Of a DNA stretch of 64,000 nucleotides, positions 1-9,700 are shown piece by piece. How positions within the stretch are numbered: the first letter of the stretch is position 1; each line of letters opens with the position of its first letter. The stretch lies in the NCBI GenBank assembly GCA_024036415.1, contig JAMWET010000660.1:80001-144000 (forward strand), written 5' to 3'. The notes below the pieces were generated by a model, which saw only the letters and a program-made list of their open reading frames with translations, was not told where the DNA came from and made no database searches. This DNA comes from Prochilodus magdalenae. Its lineage: Eukaryota > Chordata > Actinopteri > Characiformes > Prochilodontidae. The translations under genes and the position numbers were made by a program.

Positions 1-107
1 GGGTTCTTGGTGGATATGGCTCTAAGCTAGCACTACCGCTGTCCTCTACAGGTAGCAAGTGTGCTCTGCCGAGCCAGCCCTGCCTTTAGCTTGGTGGTTC
101 TGCAGTT

Positions 108-602
108 CTAACATCGGAACACTGCAGTCAGTCTTTTCCAAAGGCTCTTCCTGTTTGCCTTCTTCGGCTCCTTCTTTTTCTCCTCATCGCATTCTTTCTG
201 TTTATTTCTTTCCATAATGGCCTTCAGATTTAACATGGCCTCCTGGAGTACCCGTTGGTTCGTCATCATGAATAATTTTGTTTCTTTTTCAGTTTGCAGC
301 TCCTTCTGCAAACTCTCCAACATCTCCTTCAGCTGGAGGTGTGTGGTCTCCTTCTTTTGGCCTCCATATATGACCTTATAGAGTGCCTCTTCTCTCCACT
401 CTGCCTCCTTCCTTTCTTTTTGGAATCTCTCGTTTTGATCCTGGAGCTCCATCTTCAGTCGGTCCAGCTTTTGTCTCAGCTGGATGTTTTCACTCTCCAG
501 TTCCTCCCGTGTTATAAAGGGGCTGTTTTCTTCTGTGTCCTCCTCATTCTTTTCCTGATTAGGAACCCTCTCTATCATGTGTTCTAAGAAAACGGGGTTC
601 AT
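108..602 (-). CDS. Coiled-coil family gene A (164 aa, long subfamily), intact
   Basis: Unrecognised intronless gene, open from the ATG at 602 to TAG at 108. The protein starts MNPVFLEHMIERV, has an acidic stretch, then heptad-spaced leucines around residues 38-65 (ELESENIQLRQKL) and again at about 90-115 (LQLKEMLESLQKEL). It ends in a lysine-rich tail and the final residues KRLTAVFRC. No signal peptide or membrane segment is visible. I chose the ATG over the upstream in-frame codons because those begin at TTG, and this ATG has A at -3 and is conserved in most copies. Its upstream block has three full CREs and a TATA box (see 660-905). It forms a divergent pair with gene B. A cytoplasmic or nuclear coiled-coil adaptor is the most one can infer. 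Confidence 0.75.
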   Translation of the reverse strand: MNPVFLEHMIERVPNQEKNEEDTEENSPFITREELESENIQLRQKLDRLKMELQDQNERFQKERKEAEWREEALYKVIYGGQKKETTHLQLKEMLESLQKELQTEKETKLFMMTNQRVLQEAMLNLKAIMERNKQKECDEEKKKEPKKANRKSLWKRLTAVFRC

Positions 603-659
603 TTTCTCTACACTGCACAGACACACGCACTGCTGCAAGGCTCAAGTGCAGATGTGGGG

Positions 660-905
660 TTTGGAGGCGTGTGACTCCTACTTATAGACTTTCAGAGTGG
701 CACACTTTATGACGTCATTAGGCATTCCGTCTACACGCCCATTTACGGAGCTGATGACGTCATCTGCAGAGGAGAATCCACCGTTCTATAACACAGGTTA
801 GCTTTGTGGGGTGGGGGTGGGGCGCTAAAAACCCATACACCTACACAGTAGAGAGATGATGACGTCATCAGCAGAGGACAATCCACCGTTCTTCAAAACA
901 GGTGA
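660..905 (-). promoter_or_regulatory. Promoter of gene A: TATA box, C/G-rich block, three CREs
   Basis: Reading upstream from the gene there is a TATA box (TATAAG, about 682-687) and a TGACGTCA at 710-717. A second TGACGTCA lies at 755-762, followed by a G-rich CACCC-type block at about 808-824. A third TGACGTCA lies at 860-867. The last two CREs sit in two copies of one roughly 40-bp module (CRE, GCAGAGGA, AATCCACCGTTCT, ACAGGT). Full palindromic CREs are known sites for CREB/CREM/ATF bZIP factors. Use here is inferred. Confidence 0.7.
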
Positions 906-1330
906 CTCAGAAAAAAAAAAGGCCTTAGGATTAAACAGAAAGAAAGTCACCTGGGTTTCCAACCTGGCGTGTCGAGCTTCGACACAGTGTTACGTTACAT
1001 TCACACGTTTATCCTTCTATTCTGCTCAAACATGCTGCTTAGGCGTTTTAACTTTATATTGCACGTAGTTCTTCTATTTCGTTTTTATAAGTGTTACCTC
1101 TTAATATTATATTTATAATGCATATCAACATTATTAGTGTTAATAATGTTATCATTGTTAATATTATTTAGTTATTTTTATTATTGTATTATTATATTAT
1201 TTATATTACTGTGACGGGTAGTGGTGGTGAAAACGTATATGTTTACAGTCTGATATAATAAGATTTGCCGAAGTATTACATTATTTATTATATATATTAT
1301 TATATATATATATATATATATATATTAGAT

Positions 1331-1373
<43 letters not shown>

Positions 1374-1527
1374 GCACAGCAAAAATAATAACAATATTTG
1401 TAATGATAATTTAACAAAACAACTTAATAATATTCTTATTAATATATTATTATTAATATATTCTTATTAAATTTGTACATTTAAAATATATATATTATAA
1501 CTCTGATTCTGCAGGTGCTGTAGGAAA

Positions 1528-1577
<50 letters not shown>

Positions 1578-1820
1578 GACCTAGAAGGATCTGAAGGTTC
1601 CCTTCTGAAGTGAATTGAGCAGTGAGTGGAAGCAGGTTTCTGAAAAACATGACAGGGACCGTATTAGCAGGGATTGGAGAAATGGATTATCAGAGATTTG
1701 ATTCGGTGAACAGAATCAGTGAAACTGGATCAGTTCTCATTTACCTGATTAAAAACGTTTTATTTTTGTTTTATTTTTGGCCTGTTTTTTTCTGAGTCAC
1801 TTGATTTGAAGAACGGTGGA
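906..1820. other. Spacer of the A/B divergent pair: AT-rich, microsatellites, no gene
   Basis: No coding sequence is supported. The stretch holds a TA run at about 1300-1326, ATT/TAT runs at about 1338-1372 and 1529-1576, and a segment (about 1030-1190) whose reverse complement recurs at about 34977-35130 and 51190-51340. From about 1575 it matches the block upstream of genes F, G, H and I (about 29950, 46990, 48310 and 53490). Confidence 0.7.
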
Positions 1821-2060
1821 TTGTCCTCTGTTGATGACGTCATCATCGCTCTTCGTGTGTAGGTGTACGGGTCTCTAGCGCCCCACCCCCACCCCACAAA
1901 GCTAACCTGTTTTATAGAACGGTGGATTCTCCTCTGCAGATGACGTCATTAACTCCATAAATGGGCGTGTAGACGGAATGCCTAATGACGTCATAAAGTG
2001 TGCCACTCTGAAAGTCTATAAGTAGGAGTCACACGCCTCCAAACCCCACATCTGCACTTG
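1800..2060 (+). promoter_or_regulatory. Promoter of gene B: three CREs, CACCC block, TATA box
   Basis: TGACGTCA occurs at 1835-1842, 1941-1948 and 1986-1993. A C-rich block (CCCCACCCCCACCCC) lies at about 1880-1895 and a TATA box (TATAAGTA) at 2017-2024. The ATG follows the TATA box by about 80 bases, leaving a short 5' UTR. The layout mirrors that of gene A. Confidence 0.75.
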
Positions 2061-2100
2061 ACCCTTGCAGCAGTGCGTCTGTCTGTGCAGTGCAGAGAAA

Positions 2101-2550
2101 ATGAACCCCATTTACCTTGCGGTGTTGAGAAATGCTGCTGAACTGGAGCGTGAAAACTTCCGGTTGAGAAAAAAGCTGGACCGACTGAAGATAGAGCTCC
2201 AGGATGAAAGAGAGAGATTCCAAAAAGAAAAGAAGGAAGCAGAGAGAAGACAAAATGCACTCTGTAACGTCATATCCGCAGAAAGAAAGAAGGAGGAGAC
2301 CACACACCTCCAGCTGAAGGAGATGGTGGAGAGTCTGCAGAAGGAGCTGCAAACTGAAAAAGAAGCGTGGCAGGAAGAAAAAGTAGTGATGATGGGGAAC
2401 CAACATGATCTGTTCCAGGACATGTTAAACCTGATGACCATGATGGAAAAAAAATTACAGAAAAAATGTGATGAGGAGAAAAAGAAGGAGCCAAAGAAGG
2501 CAAACAGGAAGAGCCTTTGGAAAAGACTGACTGCAGTGTTCCGATGTTAG
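2101..2550 (+). CDS. Coiled-coil family gene B (149 aa, short subfamily), intact
   Basis: Open from ATG to TAG with no intron. It begins MNPIYLAVLRNAAELEREN and so lacks the acidic insert of the long subfamily (A, D, E, G, H, I). The rest aligns end to end: a leucine-rich coiled coil (LRKKLDRLKIELQ), a second coil (LQLKEMVESLQKEL), then AWQEEK, a Met-rich stretch, a Lys-rich tail and KRLTAVFRC at the end. It is almost identical to gene F at 30471, its partner in the block duplication. Its upstream block has three CREs and a TATA box, and an AATAAA follows. The function is unknown. The intact frame and control signals argue for a real gene rather than a chance frame. Confidence 0.78.
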   Translation: MNPIYLAVLRNAAELERENFRLRKKLDRLKIELQDERERFQKEKKEAERRQNALCNVISAERKKEETTHLQLKEMVESLQKELQTEKEAWQEEKVVMMGNQHDLFQDMLNLMTMMEKKLQKKCDEEKKKEPKKANRKSLWKRLTAVFRC

Positions 2551-2752
2551 AACTGCAGAACCACCAAGCTAAAGGCAGGGCTGGCTCGGCAGAGCACACT
2601 TGCTACCTGTAGAGGACAGCGGTAGTGCTAGCTTAGAGCCATATCCACCAAGAACCCCAGCTCCCAGAATGCTCCAGGCTGGGTGCTTTAAAGGGCACTC
2701 ACCTGGAGGAGCACCTGCTTCAAAAGCACCTCATAAACCAACAAACAAACAT

Positions 2753-2766
2753 ACAATAAATAAAAG
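2753..2766 (+). terminator. Polyadenylation signal of gene B
   Basis: Two overlapping AATAAA-type hexamers (AATAAATAAA) lie about 200 bases after the stop codon. The same signal follows gene F (31135-31144), and on the minus strand follows genes C (about 14551-14560) and E (about 28573-28580). Confidence 0.55.
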
Positions 2767-2930
2767 AGTAAATAGATAAGTAAACTGGCGTCTCAGCATG
2801 TCTTCTGTAAATCAATGATCAAAACAAACAACAACATAACTACAGCAACAACAACAATGATAATATAACTAACATTACAAAATGACATATTAATTAACAA
2901 TAACAATGACACAAAATAACAAATAATGAC

Positions 2931-2963
<33 letters not shown>

Positions 2964-4061
2964 CATCATCATCCTGATCATTATTGTTATTATTCTATAA
3001 TGACTCAGGTGCAGTAGTTCTGGTGGGAAACTGGAGAGTTAAAGTGGGAAACTGTCCAGTAAGGTTCTTCTTCTCTGTGGTATGCAGGTTGAAGGTTTAG
3101 TGACAGATATACAGACCCACCCCGTTTAGGACGGATACGGAGTTGACTCTGTTTCTCCTCCACAGGTAAGAGCCGAGTCTCAGCTTTGTTTAGCTAACCC
3201 TAGCTGGTGTATCACTGCTGCTAGTAGGAATGGACGTTTTAGATCATTTCAGCATTCCAGTACTCTCATACTCTGAGGTCCGTGTGCAGCTGGGTTACTG
3301 AGGGAGTGGGTTTTGAGACACAGTCGGTGACATTATCAACAGAGAAGAATCCACTTTCTATATAACAGGTGACTCCGAAAAAAACTGTTGTTGTTGCTCT
3401 TGTTGTGCAATTATTATTGTTTTTGTTTTACATTAATATTATTGTAATTTTATTATTATTAATAAAATGAGATTATAATACATATATTTTTAAAAAACTA
3501 ATTTTTGGGCCTTAGCGAACAATGTGCTGGATGAAATAAGGCCTGTTTTTTTCTCAGTCACCTCCATTACAGAAGGGTGGATTCTCCTCTGCCGATCTCA
3601 GCATGTCTTCTTTAAAAGAATGAATCTACTCATTTGTGTTCAAATACAGGGATAGTCTTATAGTCTTAGAGAAGATAATGTTAAGGTATTTTCCAAGAAA
3701 TTCTAATGTTATTAATTAGCAATTAGGCCCCAGAATAAACAAAAAACAAACTTAGTTTAAATTAAAAATGTGTAGATTATTTTTAGTTTCATTTGTGCAA
3801 CATCAACTTGGACCATGGACATCACCAGTACTATGAATGGTAGACAGAGTTCATGTACTGAGCAAGAGATAAATGTTCATTAATGAAGCAAACTGTCTCA
3901 GTACTGTACAATTTTAACTTCCTAATAGAAATCGTGTCACTTTTTAAAAAGATAATAAAATTAAGGTTTATTTTTATTTCCAAGAAGTCAAAACAGAACA
4001 CAGTTACAATGTTCTAGTCTGTCTTGTAACCGTCTCCCCCAGCTCTGCCAGGGGCATCATA
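2767..4061. other. Noncoding flank of gene B, part of the duplicated block
   Basis: No gene is supported. It contains an AAT run at about 2930-2963. A degenerate piece of the family's upstream module (GAGAAGAATCCACTTTCTATATAACAGG) lies near 3342-3370, and another piece lies near 3555-3600. The rest is AT-rich and matches 31145-32415. Confidence 0.6.
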
Positions 4062-5136
4062 CAGTTGAAACCAAAAGTTTACATACACTATATAAAAAGA
4101 CACATATGCATTTTTTTCTCACTGTCTGACAAGAAATCAGAATAAACTTTTCCCTTTTTAGGTCAGTTAGGATTACAACAATTATTTCTATTTGCTAAAT
4201 GTTAGAATAATGAGAGAGGAATTTTTTAAGGCAATTTTTATTACTTTCTTCAAGCTCAAAAGTTTAAATACATTTCATTAGTATTTGGTACTATTGCCCT
4301 TAAACTGTATGACTTGGGTCAAACGTTTTGGATATCCTTCCACAAGCTTTTCACAATAGTTGGCAGGAATTTTGGCCCATTCCTCCTGACAGAACTGGTG
4401 TAACTTCCTGGCAGAGTGGCCTTTCAGCCCATGTCGATACAGAACTCGTTTCACTGTGGATAATGATACACTCTTACCAACTTCAGCCATCATGTTCACA
4501 AGGTCTTTTGCTTTTGCTCTTGGGTTGATATGCACACTTCGAACCAAAGCACGTTCATCTCTGGGACACAGAACCTTTTTCCTTCCCGAGCGGTATGATG
4601 GCTGGACATTACCATCTTTTTTGTACTTGCGTATAATTGTTTGTACAGATGAACGAGGCACCTTCAGGCATCTGGAAATTGCACCCAAGGATGAACCAGA
4701 CTTGTGCAAGTCCACAATTCTCTTCCTGATATCTTGGCTGATTTCTTTCGACTTTCCCATGATGTTACTCAAAGAAGCAGAGTGTTTCAGGTGTGCCTTA
4801 AAATACATCCGCAGGTGTGTCTTTAATTAACTCAGATGTTGCCAATAAACCTATAAGTAGCTTGCAAAGACATGACATCATCATATGGGCTGTCCCAAAC
4901 TGTTTAAAGGCATAGTAATCTTAGTGTATTTAAACTTTTGAGCTTGAAGAAAGTAATAAAAATTGCCTTAAAAAAAATCCTCTCTCATTATTCTAACATT
5001 TAGCAAATAGAAATAATTGTGGTAATCCTAACTGACCTAAAAAGGGAAAAGTTTATTCTGATTTCATGTCAGACAGTGAGAAAAAAATGCATATGTGTCT
5101 TTTTATATAGTGTATGTAAGCTTTTGGTTTCAACTG
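4062..5136 (-). mobile_element. Sleeping Beauty-like Tc1 element, internally deleted
   Basis: The element is 1075 bp. Its long terminal inverted repeats (about 4062-4277 and 4921-5136) begin CAGTTGAAACC and are nearly identical over more than 200 bases. It is flanked by TA (4060-4061 and 5137-5138). The paralogous block at about 32415 has the uninterrupted site with a single TA, which proves the insertion and its ends. The near-identical repeats suggest a young insertion. Confidence 0.93.
4278..4760 (-). pseudogene. Tc1 transposase remnant: DNA-binding half kept, DDE core deleted
   Basis: The frame starts at MGKSKEISQDIRKRIV and carries the paired-like helix-turn-helix region typical of Sleeping Beauty-type transposases (GSSLGAISRCLKVPRSSVQ, then an SGRKK linker). 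After ARKLHQ it jumps to EEWAKIPANYCEKLVEGYP, which in this family is the extreme C-terminus. The catalytic DDE region between them is missing, so the protein cannot catalyse transposition. In principle it could still bind the terminal repeats. An in-frame upstream ATG at 4808 exists, but the family start is 4760. Confidence 0.88.
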
Positions 5137-5169
5137 TATATGTGACTGTCCATGCAGCATCCATCTCCT

Positions 5170-5470
5170 GAGCTGTTCCACTTCAGAACTGCGACTAAAA
5201 CAAAAAATATAGAGGACCAATTGAGTGAGCAGCGCTACCTTCCATGAGTAGTCCTGACCACTGACAGACGTTAAGTTGCACACAGCCACGTACGCTGACA
5301 GCCCTAAATACCAAGTCAACGTCACTGCAATGGTGTCGTGCCAGACTGTCATGTAGTGAATGGCAGTGGGTCATCTTCAATGATGAGTCCCACTTTTGTC
5401 TTGGTGGAGACGACCAATGAATTGTGTTCATCCAGAAGGCCTGGTAACAACCCTGCAACCCTACCCCAAA
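5170..5470 (+). pseudogene. Degenerate Tc1-type transposase fragment
   Basis: Around 5352-5440 the frame reads WVIFNDESHFCLGGDD, the region around the first catalytic aspartate of Tc1-like transposases (usually xxFSDESRF). Stops and shifts surround it. The same fragment is in duplicate 2 at about 32430-32745, so it is older than the duplication. It does not belong to the neighbouring 4062-5136 element. Confidence 0.6.
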
Positions 5471-5791
5471 ATCTGCAGGAACTGTGTGAGACTATTCACA
5501 AACCTCACAAACCTTACAAAAAGCCAAAATATGAGAATCAATATACATACTGAATTTATTTAGTCTACTCATATTAATTCATTGATTTATTGTAAACATA
5601 TGACCTTATACCACTACCAATCATAATTATACAAAGATCAACAAATAATAACAATTAAATAAAAATTAAAAATAGCAATCAATAAAAATGTTAATATTCA
5701 TTACAAATACAATATTAATAGTCAACACATCTTATCATAACGCTTCTTCCAAAAAAAATCCATCACCTGTATAATACAAAAAAGCCCCTGC

Positions 5792-5862
5792 AAGGCATGG
5801 TTAAGTGGCCCAGTTGGTATTCGACAGTGTCTCATTCGGACGCAGGTTCGAAACTCAGGTGA
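5792..5862 (+). repeat. tRNA-derived SINE head (pol III A and B boxes)
   Basis: TGGCCCAGTTGG at 5806-5817 fits the A-box consensus, and GGTTCGAAACT at 5845-5855 fits the B box, at about tRNA spacing. The surrounding sequence does not fold into a proper acceptor stem, so this is a tRNA-related SINE promoter rather than a tRNA gene. Copies occur at 33086-33153 and 49711-49776. Confidence 0.6.
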
Positions 5863-6746
5863 CTTTATTTTTTTGGGGATTATCTGTAATGGTAACAAAA
5901 GTTATAAAGATTTAATAAATGTGGCTGCGCTGATAAACACAAGTACATATCAGGACATACACTAAGAACTACATGTTTACAGCTTTTGATGTTCTGAATG
6001 TTGGTACTAGAAAACTGTAAATTATTTCAGCTTACTGACATGTCTCCTTCTACCTTCTAACCTGCGTCATCAATGACGTTATCACCAGGAACAGTTCTTC
6101 TAACCACAGGTCTACAGCTGTAGTTCCAGACTCCGCAAACGGCTGCGACTGATCCACTCACACTAGCACAGCACACACTGATCTTGATCTACTCTGTTCT
6201 GTTTGTTGAGACAGGCCTCCATGGGAAGATGGCCTAGTCTGCATTTCTGAGGTGTGATCCTGAATTTGCAGGGGGCTAAAAGAATCACAGAGTAAATTTA
6301 ATAATAGACAAATACTTCAGGTCATCTGAGGACTAATTTACAGACAAATCATTTCTCTAAAACAAAATACCATTGCAGGTAAATACAAGTCCATTTTCTT
6401 CTTCCTTGGAGCAAGAGCAATTCCTATTCTCCAAAATGAAGAACATACTGAATACTGAATAAAACTTGAAGCAACAACCCAAGGCTCTTTTGCTTACTGG
6501 TAATTAATTTCAGTATCAGGTTCACCCACTAAACGTGTAAACAAACGCAGAGCACTGACAGTACCTACTGTGTAGTGACACAGAAACAAAACTGTTACAC
6601 CTGAAGTTGAGGCTGGAATCAATCACTAAATCTCAAATGAATGTGTTGTTGTGTTTGCGTGTCACACTAGCATACACCACTATATACATATATACCTAGA
6701 TAATCACTTTAAGAAATATTTCTAAAATGCAATACAAGATACAGAC
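5863..6746. other. Noncoding sequence across the end of duplication copy 1
   Basis: Up to about 6180 it matches 33160-33473 and 49776-50096. Beyond that it is unique in the window. I see no exon that I can support. A further 3' exon of gene X is expected here or to the left but could not be picked out. Confidence 0.5.
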
Positions 6747-9700
6747 CTGAAGAAGCTCTTGATCTAAGGGCAGCCGGAGATGAGGAGTGGGAACCCTGTT
6801 CACTTGAAGTCTGCTTCCTCCCAAAGAGTGTAAATGGAGAGCCAGAGCTTGATGATGATGGCGAATTTGCATTTTTGCAGTATACTGTAGATTTTCTCTG
6901 TTGAAGATGTTCCAGTTTTCTTGGAGGAGCAGGAAGTTCCAGCTCTGTTAACAAAATGTCTTCTGCCTTAACTGAGGTATTATGATCATTTTTACAACAA
7001 AGGCAATACATGTTATCTGTCACATTTTTATTGCTGTTTTTAAATTTTAATATAAGCAATTCATGAAGGAAATACCAATAATCACAAAGCAAATGTCAAA
7101 TAAAAAAGGCAAAGTTAAAGACTAGAAAGATATTTACTATAGAATGATAGATACTGTTGTAGAGTAACAGACAGATATGGAGAGATACATGTATGGATAG
7201 ATGGATGCAAAAAAAAATACTACCTGTCAAATATTCTTCAAACATCTTAGTTTTTCTCCTTCGTTTTGTTTCCATAGGACTTTCTTCAACTTCTGCACTA
7301 CTCGTGAAATCACAGTTGTCACATTCATTGGAGTCGTCTATGAAGCATAAATAAAAACAAACAGAAGAGCAACAAGGTTGTTAATGCATAACAGTGATAT
7401 GGCATGTTTATCCTGAGACAACGTGCATGTAACAGGCATAAATGAAATTTATGTTTTCAAAATAGAGTGGAATTCCCCCCTTAAGTGGTCCACCTAGGAG
7501 AAATTTTATAAACTTTTGCGGGGTTTGGGGTGGACACTACTTTAACTACAGTTGTCATTTCCTGTCGTTACTCCGATATGCATTTCATTGCGCTCCGCAA
7601 ACATACAGAAGTTCTGTAACTACTTTCTTTCGGTGGCTCCCTCTTCTCTTGTCTCCATGCTCTAAGTTACTTGCCCTCTTCCAATAACTTAACCACTGCC
7701 TGATTGTATTGATGGAAAACTCCAGTTTATGCTAACTTTTAAATAAAACATATCAGGTGAACATGAAACCACATCTCCACATCATTTACTTCAGTTTACT
7801 CACTAGGTTAAAGTTGTATATCTGAGAGCAGGTTTCTCCTCTCTCATTTAGAGCAGTCCCTATTTTACTAATACAATAAACAACAGATTATTTTAATCTT
7901 GGTCAAACATTTTAAATGAAGGTCAAACAAAAATAGACCAAAATGAATTAGTCTTTCAACTTCAACAGATAATCACTAATATGTGCTACAGAATATTTAA
8001 TATTTAACCATTTTAATGTGTAATATTTAACTCTATTGACCATGTTTATGTATTACATTTACAGTACTTCATAAAGCTCAGTTTTGTTGTTTATGTGGAA
8101 GTGTATTTGCTATACAGGCAAAACTAATAAAATATATAATAATATAAAATAAAAAATTAAGCTACACCATAATTTACAAATAAATTCTTTAAAAATCCAA
8201 ATCTCTGATGATCCCCCAAAGCACCATCAAATTGAAACATGGTGCTGGCAGCATTATGCTGTGGGGATGTTTTTCAGCAACAGGGACGGGGAGTCCAGGG
8301 GAAGATGTTTTTGTAAATCTGGCTAAACAGTGTTAATTTTTTTTGTAATTTAGGTCCTAATAACATGTACCTGTACCTACCAGATGTCATCTTCTCTTTC
8401 AGAAGAGGAAACTTTCTCCAACCATCAGATGGTTTGCGGCGTTCATTCAAATACTTTGTTGCATTTGCACACTGCCCTAACCCAAGCCATACTGAAACAA
8501 CACAAAAACTGACATACATTAAAACATGAATTTAAAAACAGAAATAAATTTACAGATAACTCAAACACCCTTTGTTCCAGAGGAAAGAATGCTACCATTA
8601 CAGTTTTCCAATAAAAGGCTAATCTGTGGCATAATGTCAAGACAGTTACCATAAAATGAAAATCAAAGCAGCAGCTTTTTACAATTAGGGATATATAAAA
8701 CTAGCCAGCACGCAAAAGTCTGTGTGAGCACAGTGGGAGCTCTGGCGAAAACCAAATCCAGCAATAGGCTGTATGTCATGCCTGCTGGTTCTCCTCCCAC
8801 CTCCGATCTCCTGGACTCCATTTCCCATGATTCACCACCCGATGCCACGTGTTCGCTATTACCCAATCACACCCCGTTGCCTCGCACAAGATCTCCAGAA
8901 TACTGATTAGACCACCTGTTGTTAATTTATCCGTTTGCTTAAATACTTCACTCTCGCACTGGCTCATTGCGAAGTATTGCCATTTTGCATACTGAGCGTT
9001 CTCTCTTTGTCTGACTTTATTACGCTGGCTTTGACTCTGTTTTGATTCTCTGGTTTACGCTCCTTGTTTATTCCGTTTGATACCTCTGCCTGGTCTGATT
9101 GTCTGTTTGGTTTGACCCTTGCCTGTTTATTGATTCTGATTCAGTTTTGCTCCTGATTGTATTTCCTGTTCTTGGTGTTGTTGTGCCACAGTACAACCTC
9201 TTTAATAAACTGTGCCTTGCTTTTAGTTCAGCGCACGTCACAATCTGTTTGTCCAACGTCACACTGTAATAACAGGTTACAAAACATGGCAACAACATCA
9301 CAATTTCACCTCTGTGTATGTGCACACATTATATGTGATGCAGATGCCCAATTAAGTCACATGGCACTGGAGATCATGGAGGTCACTAAACTGACCAGTG
9401 ATTTATAGGCTCCTGCTTCCCAGTGACTTGCCGAATTGACCGCTTTGAGAAACTACTGAGAGTAGTGACCACTGAAGTGCACTTCAGTGGTCAAATAACA
9501 ACCTTAATGTAAGCATGTGGTACGTATGGTTTCAGATAAAGACACCAATGCAGAGCCTTGGAGAAACAAAACACGTATGTTGTTAATCATAGGCGGAGTA
9601 AAAATGAAATATTTTACAGTGTTGATGAATGAGAATTATAGACATCCATACCATTATAGAACCAAAAATGCATTGTACTATTATAACTCAAATAGAATGA

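Larger units (their letters stand above)
1..6180. repeat. Segmental duplication, copy 1 (genes A/B and downstream flank)
   Basis: The block holds the head-to-head gene pair A/B followed by about 3.5 kb of noncoding flank. The same order and sequence recur at about 28680-33480 around genes E/F. The two copies differ by small changes, microsatellite length and the Tc1 insertion at 4062-5136, which is missing from copy 2. Similarity stops at about 6180, after a CAGCACACACT stretch. From there copy 2 (33473 on) continues with sequence that is also present near 50090, so copy 1 is the broken one. Confidence 0.85.

Noticed and set aside
602..638. Upstream in-frame extension of the coiled-coil genes (QQCVCLCSVEK)
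   Set aside because: It begins at a TTG codon. The conserved ATG 36 bases downstream, with A at -3, is the likely eukaryotic start.
2029..2406. Long open frames antisense to genes B, C and F (about 125 residues), repeated in each copy
   Set aside because: They are by-products of the Lys/Glu/Leu-rich coil codons read on the other strand. They have no start context or family match, and in decayed copies they break together with the sense gene.
2793..2981. Poly-isoleucine and poly-leucine type frames (also 16518-16775, 31163-31366, 55813-56055)
   Set aside because: These are translations of ATT/TTG microsatellites and have no coding signal.
5806..5855. tRNA gene
   Set aside because: A and B boxes are present, but no acceptor stem or proper anticodon arm can be formed. 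A SINE head fits better.
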